Part shown: piece by piece, positions 1-7,016 of the stretch | How positions within the stretch are numbered: position 1 is the stretch's first letter | Layout: every line of letters starts with the position of its first letter | Assembly: GCA_002396205.1 (NCBI GenBank) | Contig: DGXB01000006.1 | Span: forward strand, 24,697 to 35,596 | Length of the DNA: 10,900 nucleotides | Direction: 5' to 3' | From: Bacteroidales bacterium UBA4243 | Lineage (GTDB): Bacteria; Bacteroidota; Bacteroidia; Bacteroidales; F082 | The notes under the pieces: model-generated | What the model was told of the DNA's origin: nothing | The model's input: only the letters and a program-made list of their open reading frames with translations | Databases searched by the model: none | Program-made: the position numbers and the translations under genes

Positions 1-92
1 CTGTTCGGTGAATTGTGGCGGTTCCGTTCGGTGAATTGTGGCGATTCCGTTCGGTGGATTGTGGCGATTCTGTTCGGTGAATTTTTTGAATC
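1..92. repeat. 23-bp tandem repeat, about 4 copies, cut by the window edge
   Basis: Units start at 1, 24, 47 and 70. Each begins C(T/C)GTTCGGTG(A/G)ATT and the first three continue GTGGCG(A/G)TT. The fourth keeps the first 14 bases and then diverges into a T-rich stretch. The copies are contiguous with no spacers, so this is not a CRISPR array. More units may lie left of the window. The forward frame starting at base 1 stays open through the array to a TAG at 121-123, so the repeat may encode, or have been added to, the C-terminus of an upstream gene. A 23-bp unit shifts the reading frame at each copy, which makes selection on a protein repeat less likely. Function is unknown. Confidence 0.85.
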
Positions 93-132
93 GGTGTTTG
101 TTTTACCGAAAAAAATGTTTTAGACGGCGCAA

Positions 133-165
133 TTGTTCATTTATGGTAAAATTTTGCTATCTTTG
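133..165 (+). promoter_or_regulatory. Bacteroidetes-type promoter of the mod-res operon
   Basis: TATCTTTG at 158-165 matches the Bacteroidetes -7 consensus TAnnTTTG at every fixed base. A TTG at 133-135 lies 22 bp upstream, close to the usual spacing of the -33 element. Transcription would start near 172, giving a leader of about 50 nt before the mod ATG at 224. TATGGT (142-147) and ACCATA (167-172) form an inverted pair around the -7 element and could be a regulator site. Confidence 0.7.
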
Positions 166-223
166 CACCATATAAGTAATTCAACAAAAAGACTGTATTT
201 GCAACCTCAAAAACGCGAACATC

Positions 224-1987
224 ATGCCCACACTCCAATGGATAGGAAAGGAAAAGGTCGTCAACCATCATCTTGAAGTGCCTTACAGGGTGCTTGAACA
301 CCGCTATGGCTATCGATCCGACAACACGGATGACAAGTCGTTTACAGGTAGCGGCAATATGATTATCCATGGCGACAATCTTGAAGCCCTCAAAGCCCTT
401 TTGCCCGAATATGAAGGAAAGGTGAAGTGTATCTATATTGACCCGCCCTACAACACGGGCAACGAAGGTTGGGTGTATAACGACAATGTGAACCATCCCA
501 AAATTCAGAAATGGCTTGGCGAGGTGGTGGGCAAGCAAGACGAAGACTTCACACGCCACGACAAATGGCTGTGTATGATGTACCCGCGTTTGAAACTACT
601 CCAACGCTTGCTCAAAGAGGATGGAAGCATCGTGATTAGCATTAGTTTTCACGAGTTGGGGAATTTACTGCAATTATGCCGTGAGATTTTTGTTGGAAAG
701 CAAATTGTTACCGCTACTGTTCAAACATCAGGAGGAAAACCTTCTTGTGGCTTTAGTTATACGAATGAATATCTTGTTTTTGTTACCCCAATAGATTTTA
801 CTCCAAATGCTTCCGAAGATTTAATGAATGAATATTCAACCCCATATCACGGAATGAATTTGGCAACGTTTAATCAAGTGCAAAGACCAAATCAAGCATA
901 TCCAATTTTCATCAATGAAGAAGGAGTGTTGGTTAAAGTGGGCAAGTCTTTACAAGCCTTAATTGATGATGGAGAATACATTGGAGACCCTAAAGATTTC
1001 GTTTTTGACTATGACAATGTTCCTGAAGGTCTTTCTGTTGTTTGGCCTGTTACATCTAAAGGAGACCCTTGCGTTTGGAGATTGATACCATCCCGCTTGA
1101 TAAATGATTGGAAAAGTGGTTATGTGAAGATTGTTAGACAAAGTAGCAAAAACAATAAAAACAGATTTACAGTTCAGTATTTGGCAGACGGTATTATACA
1201 AAGGATAAAAAGCGGAGAGTTTGAGACATATCGTGTAAGCGATAATGAAGATATACCTACAATAGACGTTTTGAATTATAAGACAGGAGGTGTAAGTGTA
1301 CCTACATTATGGACTGATAAAAAGTATTATACATCAAGAGGTAGTTCACAAATAACCGAGATATTGGGCAACAAAAACGCTTTCACATACCCCAAAAGCC
1401 TTGATTTAATCCAAGATGTATTAAGTAGATTATCATCCAAAAATGATTTAATCCTTGACAGTTTCGCAGGTAGCGGCACCACGGCCCACGCCGTTTTGAA
1501 CCTCAACAAGAAAGACGGTGGCAGCCGAAAATTCATCCTCGTGGAAATGGAAGACTATGCCGACAGCATTACCGCCGAGCGTGTGCGAAGGGTGATGAAC
1601 GGCTATGCCGACACCGAAGGCACAGGCGGCAGTTTCGACTTCTACGAGTTGGGCGAAACGCTGTTCAACGCCGACGGAACGCTCAACGAAACCGTGGGCG
1701 AAGACCGCATCCGCGAATATGTCTTTTACACCGAAACCAAGCAGCACCTGAGCCGAAAGCGTGAAGACCGAAACCGCTACTTGCTTGACACTTGGAACGG
1801 GGTGGGCTACTATCTCTATTACGATCCGAACCAAGAAACCGCCTTCACCTACGACCGCCTGAGCATTATAGGCGAAAAGGCCGAGCGATACATCGTGTAT
1901 GCCGACACTTGCACCATCGACAAAGACTATCTGACAGAGAAGAACATCATTTTCAGGAAAATACCCCGTGACATCCAAAAATTCTGA
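224..1987 (+). CDS. mod: Type III restriction-modification system, DNA adenine-N6 methyltransferase (Mod)
   Basis: This 587-residue subunit methylates adenine in the recognition sequence and supplies sequence specificity to the Mod-Res complex. Visible motifs are DPPYNTG (residues 73-79, catalytic motif IV) followed later by FAGSGTT (414-420, S-adenosylmethionine-binding motif I). That order is the beta class used by Type III Mod proteins. Between them, roughly residues 140-405, lies the expected target-recognition region, whose DNA is much more AT-rich than the rest. The C-terminal part (from about 440) resembles other Type III Mod tails. The ATG at 224 follows a promoter and an AT-rich leader, and no better upstream start exists. 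The stop is 5 bp before res, so the two are co-transcribed. No simple-sequence tract of the kind that drives phase-variable mod genes was seen. The recognition site cannot be read from sequence. Confidence 0.95.
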   Translation: MPTLQWIGKEKVVNHHLEVPYRVLEHRYGYRSDNTDDKSFTGSGNMIIHGDNLEALKALLPEYEGKVKCIYIDPPYNTGNEGWVYNDNVNHPKIQKWLGEVVGKQDEDFTRHDKWLCMMYPRLKLLQRLLKEDGSIVISISFHELGNLLQLCREIFVGKQIVTATVQTSGGKPSCGFSYTNEYLVFVTPIDFTPNASEDLMNEYSTPYHGMNLATFNQVQRPNQAYPIFINEEGVLVKVGKSLQALIDDGEYIGDPKDFVFDYDNVPEGLSVVWPVTSKGDPCVWRLIPSRLINDWKSGYVKIVRQSSKNNKNRFTVQYLADGIIQRIKSGEFETYRVSDNEDIPTIDVLNYKTGGVSVPTLWTDKKYYTSRGSSQITEILGNKNAFTYPKSLDLIQDVLSRLSSKNDLILDSFAGSGTTAHAVLNLNKKDGGSRKFILVEMEDYADSITAERVRRVMNGYADTEGTGGSFDFYELGETLFNADGTLNETVGEDRIREYVFYTETKQHLSRKREDRNRYLLDTWNGVGYYLYYDPNQETAFTYDRLSIIGEKAERYIVYADTCTIDKDYLTEKNIIFRKIPRDIQKF

Positions 1988-1992
1988 CACCT

Positions 1993-4611
1993 ATGGAACT
2001 CAAGAAATACCAAAGCGAAGTATTAGCCGACTTGGAAGACTTTTGCCAACGGCTCAATCGGGAAAAAGACTTGAAGACCGCCTTTCAGCACCATTGGGAA
2101 GACCGTGGCATTGTGCTGAGCGCGTTTGACGATTTCTTCAAGCCCTACAACAACGAAATCCGGGGTGTGCCACGGGTGCTGCTCAAAGTGCCCACGGCGG
2201 GCGGCAAGACTTTCATTGCCTGCAATGCCCTGCGAACCATTTTCGACAACACCCCTACCGAGTTGCCGAAAGTGGTGGCTTGGTTTGTGCCGTCCGACAC
2301 CATCCTGAAACAGACCTTCAAGAACCTGAAGAATCCCAACCATCCCTACAGGCAACGCATCGACAGCCTTTTCAACGGGCGTGTGCAAGTGGTGGATAAA
2401 GAATCGGCATTGATGGGACACGGCATTTCGCCTACTCAAATCAAGGAGCAACTGACCATTTTCGTGCTGAGCATCCAATCGTTTGCGAGCAACACGAAAG
2501 ACGGCCGGCGCGTGTATCGTGAGAATGAGAATCTGGCTGAATATGCGGGCAAAACCCAAACGAACCGATACGACGACCAAGTGGATGACACCGCCTTCAT
2601 CAAGGTATTGGCGAGCCTCAATCCCGTGGTTATCATCGACGAAAGCCACAACTTCAAAGCCGACTTGCGAGTTGAAGCCTTGCGAGACATCAACCCACGC
2701 TTCATATTGGACCTGACCGCCACGCCGCGCAACAACAGCAACATCATCAGCATTGTCGATTCGATGAAGTTGAAGCGTGAAAATATGGTCAAGTTGCCCG
2801 TCATCGTCTATAACCATCGTACGACCAACGAAGTGTTGGTGAGTGCGATACAGATGCAGCGGACATTGGAACGCCGTGCCATCGAGCAGGAAAAGAACGG
2901 CGGGCGATACATCCGTCCGATAGTGCTGTTGCAGGCCCAGCCAAGAACTTCAAAAGAAAGCATCGACTATCAAAAAATCAAGGAACAGTTGCTTGAAATC
3001 GGCGTACCCGATGAGCAAATCAAGATAAAGACTGGCGACCGTGACGAAATCAAGGATATGGACTTGCTCAGCCGCGATTGCGAGGTGCGTTTCATCATTA
3101 CGGTGAACGCCCTGAAAGAAGGTTGGGACTGCCCGTTTGCCTACGTGCTTGCCTCCATTGCCAACCGTAGTTCTGCCGTGGATGTGGAGCAGATTTTGGG
3201 ACGAATCCTGCGGCAGCCCTACACCGAAAAGCAGCGGCAAGACCTGTTGAACCTGTGTTATGTGTTCACCTCCTCCAACGACTTCAATAGCACCATCGGC
3301 AACATCATCAAAAGCCTCAACCACGAAGGCTTCAGCAACCGCGACTACCGCCTTGCCCAGCCTGAGCAACAAGTAGTTGAACAAAAGGACAATTCAACGG
3401 GAATTGAGGCGCAAGAACAGTTGAAGATGGATATGGGCGATGAACCATCGACCCCTGAAATCAACGTTGACGAAATCAAGGAAATGCTTGGCAGCGATAA
3501 CGAGCAAACCATCAACGCCGTGATAGAAACCGCCGCCGAGCAAAGCCGACAGTTTGACGTGATGGTTGAAGAAGCACAAAACGATGAACTACAAATGACA
3601 GCCCCTGAGATTATGGATAAGAAGAAACACTACCCGATGAAGGAAACCTTCAAGGAATCGGCGAAGACCGTATGCTTGCCCGTCTTCAAGAAACGCATCA
3701 ACATTGGCTCAATCTTTGAAGAAGCAGGAAGCCTTGCCCCATTGACCAAAGGAATGTTGGCCGAGGGCTTCGACCTGCGCAAAGCCGACCGCAACATTGA
3801 CTTCACACGCGCAAAGACCGAGGCTGTTGCCATCGACATCGCCGAAACGGGAAAGAACGACTATGCACCCGAATATCAGAAACTGAGCGACACCAAACTC
3901 CAATATATCCAAGACGCTTTCAGAACCTACTCAACGGAAGGTCAGCGCGAACAGTTGGCAAAAGCCGTGGCGAAGAAGATAAGGATGGATGAAGTGTCGG
4001 AGCCAGTCATCAGTGACTATGTGAAGGATGTGGTCAGGGACTTCGACAGCGAGCAAGTCATTGAAATGTTTGAATATTTGGACTTGACCACCCAAACCAT
4101 CCGCGACCATATAGCCTCCTTGCTTTTGGCTTACGAGCGAAACAAATTCATTGAAGGCTTGGACACGGGCGACATTTTCTGTGATGCTGAGTTTACGCTG
4201 AAACCGTACATCTCTCCATTGGAGGCGGTGTCAAGTATGGGAAAGAGCTTGTATCGATATGAAGGCGATATGGATAGGTTTGAAAGGGACGTTATTACCG
4301 AGGTCGCCAAATTGGATAATGTGGTATGGTGGCATCGAAACCTTGAACGAGGCAAAGGCTTCTATATCAACGCCTATATCAACCATTATCCCGATTTCAT
4401 TGTCAAGTTGAAGAACGGTATGGTGGTAATCATCGAGACCAAGGGCGACTATTTGGATAATACGGAAAGCAAGCGTAAACTTGAAGTGGGCAAGAAGTGG
4501 GCATCCGCAGCGGGCCACAACTATCGTTATTATATGGTTTTCGACAAGGTGAAGTTGGAAGAAGCCATAACGGTGAAGGAATTGCTGAGCAGGTTAGAGG
4601 CGATGAAGTGA
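1993..4611 (+). CDS. res: Type III restriction-modification system, restriction subunit (Res)
   Basis: This 872-residue ATP-dependent helicase/nuclease cuts unmethylated DNA together with Mod. N-terminal superfamily 2 helicase motifs are intact: TAGGKT (68-73, Walker A), DESH (216-219, Walker B), TATP (242-245, motif III), ALKEGWDCPF (373-382, motif V) and QILGRILRQP (400-409, motif VI). The C-terminus carries a PD-(D/E)XK-type nuclease centre: the PD pair at 800-801 and ETK at 815-817. A region at about 455-545 is rich in Glu and Gln and is probably a linker. Length is somewhat below that of classical EcoP15I-type Res, but all expected domains are present. The ATG at 1993 begins 5 bp after the mod stop, indicating one operon. 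The gene reads as functional. No obvious T-tailed terminator follows on this strand. Confidence 0.95.
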   Translation: MELKKYQSEVLADLEDFCQRLNREKDLKTAFQHHWEDRGIVLSAFDDFFKPYNNEIRGVPRVLLKVPTAGGKTFIACNALRTIFDNTPTELPKVVAWFVPSDTILKQTFKNLKNPNHPYRQRIDSLFNGRVQVVDKESALMGHGISPTQIKEQLTIFVLSIQSFASNTKDGRRVYRENENLAEYAGKTQTNRYDDQVDDTAFIKVLASLNPVVIIDESHNFKADLRVEALRDINPRFILDLTATPRNNSNIISIVDSMKLKRENMVKLPVIVYNHRTTNEVLVSAIQMQRTLERRAIEQEKNGGRYIRPIVLLQAQPRTSKESIDYQKIKEQLLEIGVPDEQIKIKTGDRDEIKDMDLLSRDCEVRFIITVNALKEGWDCPFAYVLASIANRSSAVDVEQILGRILRQPYTEKQRQDLLNLCYVFTSSNDFNSTIGNIIKSLNHEGFSNRDYRLAQPEQQVVEQKDNSTGIEAQEQLKMDMGDEPSTPEINVDEIKEMLGSDNEQTINAVIETAAEQSRQFDVMVEEAQNDELQMTAPEIMDKKKHYPMKETFKESAKTVCLPVFKKRINIGSIFEEAGSLAPLTKGMLAEGFDLRKADRNIDFTRAKTEAVAIDIAETGKNDYAPEYQKLSDTKLQYIQDAFRTYSTEGQREQLAKAVAKKIRMDEVSEPVISDYVKDVVRDFDSEQVIEMFEYLDLTTQTIRDHIASLLLAYERNKFIEGLDTGDIFCDAEFTLKPYISPLEAVSSMGKSLYRYEGDMDRFERDVITEVAKLDNVVWWHRNLERGKGFYINAYINHYPDFIVKLKNGMVVIIETKGDYLDNTESKRKLEVGKKWASAAGHNYRYYMVFDKVKLEEAITVKELLSRLEAMK

Positions 4612-4851
4612 TTTTTAGAACATTATTGTCTATTGAAATTCTTTCATCACCCCTTCGCATCGCTCCAAAAACCTTTTCTTGTAGAATACCAATCGAAAAA
4701 TCACACTTTTCTTGGGAAAAGGCAAAAAAAGCCGAGGAAAGCTCCCCACTTCCCTCGGCTCGGTTCATAATCTTTACAGTGCTTTCTCTCATTTCAGGAT
4801 TTCGTAAAACGGCCCTATCCGTCGTCCCGTGTCCCGAAGTCCCGCGTCCTT
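4612..4851. other. Convergent intergenic region between res and the VWA gene
   Basis: This 240-bp gap separates the 3' ends of res (+) and the VWA gene (-). It holds one clear hairpin (4731-4759, listed separately) and a 9-base direct repeat CTTTTCTTG (4673 and 4706). Short GTCCCG repeats lie at about 4823-4846. No coding sequence is convincing here. Confidence 0.6.
4724..4759 (-). terminator. Intrinsic terminator of the VWA/macro-like gene
   Basis: GCCGAGGAAAG (4731-4741) pairs with CTTCCCTCGGC (4749-4759): 11 positions with one A-C mismatch and a 7-base loop. On the - strand the hairpin is followed directly by seven T residues (the A run at 4724-4730). It therefore terminates leftward transcription from the gene that ends at 4852. 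On the + strand the following bases are not T-rich, so it is a weak candidate terminator for res. Confidence 0.8.
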
Positions 4852-5949
4852 TTACACCAACTCGTTCCAGAACTCCTGTGGCAGATGGATGTTCTCGACG
4901 TCGACAGCGGCTGCAAACAGCGGCGCAATCTCGGCGTCGGTGAAGCCTGCGATGCCGCAGCCGATGCGCGTCACCAAGAATGTCATTTTAGGGTGTTGCT
5001 TGGCAAAGGCGATGAACTCGTCGACGTAGGGCTTGATGGTGTTCACACCGCCTTGCATCGTCGGGATGGCATAGCTTTGGCCTTGCAATCCAACGCCTTG
5101 CCCCATGATGGCACCGAATTTCTCGACGGCAATCCTCGCCGCTCCGCCACCGTGCATGCCTTGCAGGTTGCTGCCAAAGACGAAGATTTCGTTTTTGCCG
5201 GGGCTATGGATGTAGTCGGGTGTGATGCGACCTTTGAACTCACTCATTTCGCGGTAGTTGCGGGTCTCGCTGTTCGACTTGGAGCGGAACAACTTGCGGG
5301 CCATGCTGGGCATGGCAGAGGTGGCGGCATAGTCATCTGAGATTCTGGTGTACATCATCGTCCGCGACTTGCGTTCTTTTGCCCAAGCCTCGCGCATTCC
5401 GGCTTCGTCGTCGGCAAAGGCCATGTGGTTGTCGATGCTGAGCGAGGCAGAGGTAGCCTCCACGTCTTGGTTGGTGCCGATGTAGGCGAAGTTCCAGCCT
5501 TCTTCGTTCTTCATGCGTTCCACAAGGGCCTTGATGGCCGCGCCGCTGTATTCCTTCGAGGCGTTCTCCAGCCCATCGGTGATGACGGTCACCACGGCGG
5601 TGGCGTCTTCCTTGTCCTTGATGGCATTATACAGCTTGTTGATGCTGATGCCCATGGCATCATAAAGCGGTGTGCAGCAGCAGGGGCGATACTCATTGGA
5701 TGTCAGCTCTTTGACTTCTGCCACGGGCACCATGTCGTAGACCATGGTTTTGGCGCAGTCGCAGAAGATCATGAGCGAAACGAAGTGCTCTTGCGTGTCG
5801 TTGAAACGTTCTTGGGCAGAGCGGATGCTGCCCACGGTCTCGTTGAATCCGCTGATGGCGGCCTTGGCGATGCTGCCCATCGAGCCGCTCTTGTCGAGGA
5901 TGATCAGGTTGTAGACCTGTGTCTTTGCTTTGTTGGTTTGTGCTTCCAT
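4852..5949 (-). CDS. Cytoplasmic von Willebrand A domain protein with a C-terminal macro-like (phage A1S_2505-type) domain
   Basis: This 365-residue protein has no signal peptide or membrane segment. Residues 13-215 form a VWA domain with a complete metal-binding (MIDAS) set: DKSGSMG (19-25), T93 in CTPLYDA, and D125 in ITDGLEN. VWA domains of this kind mediate metal-dependent protein contacts. Residues 252-365 resemble the macro-like family seen in phage and bacterial proteins, with FVFGSNLQGMHGGGAARIA (256-274), whose Gly-rich turn recalls macro-domain nucleotide-binding loops, and RIGCGIAGF (328-336). Residues 215-250 are a linker. A Cys cluster at 90-92, with C63 and C65, is notable. The ATG at 5949 follows a 105-bp gap after the regulator, and the gene ends at a terminator. 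The VWA assignment is firm. ADP-ribose binding by the second domain is inferred from a resemblance judged by eye. Confidence 0.85.
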   Translation of the reverse strand: MEAQTNKAKTQVYNLIILDKSGSMGSIAKAAISGFNETVGSIRSAQERFNDTQEHFVSLMIFCDCAKTMVYDMVPVAEVKELTSNEYRPCCCTPLYDAMGISINKLYNAIKDKEDATAVVTVITDGLENASKEYSGAAIKALVERMKNEEGWNFAYIGTNQDVEATSASLSIDNHMAFADDEAGMREAWAKERKSRTMMYTRISDDYAATSAMPSMARKLFRSKSNSETRNYREMSEFKGRITPDYIHSPGKNEIFVFGSNLQGMHGGGAARIAVEKFGAIMGQGVGLQGQSYAIPTMQGGVNTIKPYVDEFIAFAKQHPKMTFLVTRIGCGIAGFTDAEIAPLFAAAVDVENIHLPQEFWNELV

Positions 5950-6075
5950 AATGTATTGTTTTATTGTGGTTTAATGTGATTTGTTATTTAAAGATTTAAG
6001 ATTCAAAATTCAAGACCAATAACTCCAAACTGATAACTTCAAATTGCAAACTGGCTAAAACTCCAATCTGAAGTT
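5950..6075. repeat. Short repeats around the end of the regulator gene
   Basis: AACTTCAAATTG (6035-6046) and CAATCTGAAGTT (6064-6075) form an inverted repeat, 11 of 12 positions matching, with a 17-bp spacer that includes the regulator's stop codon. The left arm is also part of a 14-bp imperfect direct repeat (ATAACTCCAAACTG and ATAACTTCAAATTG). On the - strand there is no T-run after the hairpin, so it is not a standard terminator. I found no convincing promoter for the VWA gene in the rest of the gap, which leaves read-through from the regulator possible. Confidence 0.45.
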
Positions 6076-6864
6076 GTTGTCCTCCTTAAGCTGGTCGTAA
6101 CGTTGCTTGTTGAACGAGAATCGTGTGCCTTTTCGGCGCCGGCTTTCGTCCTCAGAGCGGGTGGGGTAGGAGGGATGCGATTCTTTAGCCATTTTTCCAA
6201 ACAAGGCTCCGATGTCCATGCTTCGCATTTCGTTGCGCTCGCCGTAATAGGAAACTCGGCTTGTGGTTTCGTCCTCCACTTCGTCAATGATGCCGGTCTG
6301 GAGGATTTTCTTGTAGAAATTGCGTCGGTCAAACTGCACGCCGAGTATGGCTTCATAGAGCCGTTGCAATTCAGGGATGGTGAACTTCTCGTCCAATAGT
6401 CCGAAGCCAATTGGCTCGAAATGAATGTCTTGTCGCAGTTTCTCCATCGTTTTCCTCAGGATGTAGTCGTGGTCGAAGGCAAGACGTGGCACTTCGTTGA
6501 GGGCGAACCATTGCGCCTTGGCCGCGTCGTCGCCACCTTGCACCTCCGATTTTTTCGCCAAAGCATAGAACGCGATGGTGATGACACGGGTGCGCGGGTC
6601 GCGGTCGACATCACTGAAGGCTCCAACCTGCTTGATGTAGTGCAAGTCGAGTCCCGTTTCCTCTTTCAGTTCCCGCAATGCGCCTTGCTCTGCCGTTTCA
6701 CCCATTTCGAGGAAACCTCCCGGAAAAGCCCAACAGCCTTTGTACGGCTCGATGCCGCGTTCGATGAGAAGGATCTTCAGGTCGTGCCCGTCGAAACCAA
6801 ACACCACGCAGTCGGTCGTCACTGCCGGACGCGGGTAGTCGTATGTGTACTTTTGTTCGCTCAT
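6055..6864 (-). CDS. NrtR-like regulator: Nudix domain plus winged helix-turn-helix
   Basis: The protein has 269 residues from the ATG at 6864. Residues 12-145 form a Nudix domain whose signature GX5EX7REUXEEXGU is fully intact from G50 to L72 (E56, R64, E65, E68, E69). Residues 150-205 match the winged helix-turn-helix that follows Nudix in NrtR-type regulators (for example FTIPELQRLYEAILG at 161-175). A basic, polar tail (about 225-269) follows. In the family, the Nudix part senses ADP-ribose or a sugar-related ligand and the helix-turn-helix represses transport or catabolic genes. Bacteroides AraR is one member. An upstream ATG at 6903 would add 13 residues, but it lies upstream of the predicted -7 element, so 6864 is preferred. 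The palindromes upstream suggest autoregulation. Ligand and targets are unknown. A plain Nudix hydrolase is the alternative. Confidence 0.85.
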   Translation of the reverse strand: MSEQKYTYDYPRPAVTTDCVVFGFDGHDLKILLIERGIEPYKGCWAFPGGFLEMGETAEQGALRELKEETGLDLHYIKQVGAFSDVDRDPRTRVITIAFYALAKKSEVQGGDDAAKAQWFALNEVPRLAFDHDYILRKTMEKLRQDIHFEPIGFGLLDEKFTIPELQRLYEAILGVQFDRRNFYKKILQTGIIDEVEDETTSRVSYYGERNEMRSMDIGALFGKMAKESHPSYPTRSEDESRRRKGTRFSFNKQRYDQLKEDNNFRLEF

Positions 6865-6867
6865 ATT

Positions 6868-6988
6868 GTGTAAATTTGACGCAAAAATACGACTATTTTC
6901 CAAAACAGCAATGAAATAATGTGTAAAATATACACTAAAATTTGTAAATTATTGGATTACAGATTGTTTATATGTGTAATTTTTACAC
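6868..6988. promoter_or_regulatory. Three phased operator-like palindromes upstream of the regulator
   Basis: The sites share the form GTGTAA-N3-TTACAC. Site A is 6974-6988, GTGTAATTTTTACAC (12 of 12 consensus bases). Site B is 6921-6935, GTGTAAAATATACAC (11 of 12). Site C is 6868-6882, GTGTAAATTTGACGC (10 of 12). Their left ends are exactly 53 bp apart twice, close to five helical turns, so all three face the same side of the DNA. Site C overlaps the start of transcription and the inner edge of the -7 element. Site B lies just upstream of the -33 element. This is the arrangement expected for a repressor that can bridge sites. The Nudix/winged-helix protein encoded next door is the likely binder, but that is inferred. 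Confidence 0.65.
6882..6911 (-). promoter_or_regulatory. Bacteroidetes-type promoter of the Nudix regulator gene
   Basis: Reading leftward, TTG (6911-6909), a 19-bp spacer and TATTTTTG (6889-6882) match the -33/-7 consensus. Transcription would begin near 6875, about 10 nt before the ATG at 6864, so the leader is very short. This position excludes the upstream ATG at 6903. Confidence 0.75.
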
Positions 6989-7000
6989 GATATAAACAAT
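6963..7000. repeat. Long AT-rich inverted repeat after the antiporter gene
   Basis: ATTGTTTATATGTGTAA (6963-6979) pairs with TTACACGATATAAACAAT (6983-7000) over 17 positions with a single bulged G and a 3-base loop. It contains operator-like site A in its centre. It begins 16 bp beyond the antiporter stop codon in the direction of transcription, so it could fold in the antiporter mRNA as a 3' end structure. The bases after it on the - strand are not a T-run. A dual role as operator and transcript end is possible. Confidence 0.7.
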
Positions 7001-7016
7001 GGTTCTGTTATGTGGC

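Noticed and set aside
1..92. CRISPR array
   Set aside because: Units are contiguous 23-bp copies with no spacers and no cas genes nearby.
91..109. Hairpin TCGGT/ACCGA as a terminator
   Set aside because: The stem is only 5 bp with a 9-base loop and no T-run follows on either strand.
224..1987. Phase-variable mod through simple-sequence repeats
   Set aside because: No homopolymer or short tandem tract long enough for slippage was seen in the coding sequence or its promoter.
2023..2817. Long open frame on the - strand opposite res
   Set aside because: It lies entirely inside res, whose helicase motifs are unambiguous, and its translation shows no recognisable domain. It is a codon-bias shadow.
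4497..4943. Open frame on the + strand spanning the end of res and the intergenic gap
   Set aside because: It overlaps the nuclease end of res, runs through the terminator hairpin and enters the VWA gene antisense. No coding signal is seen.
5425..5979. Open frame on the + strand opposite the VWA gene
   Set aside because: The opposite strand encodes a complete MIDAS motif set and the + strand translation has no recognisable feature.
6862..6903. Regulator start at the upstream ATG (6903)
   Set aside because: That ATG lies upstream of the predicted -7 element and the 13 added residues do not resemble the start of Nudix proteins.
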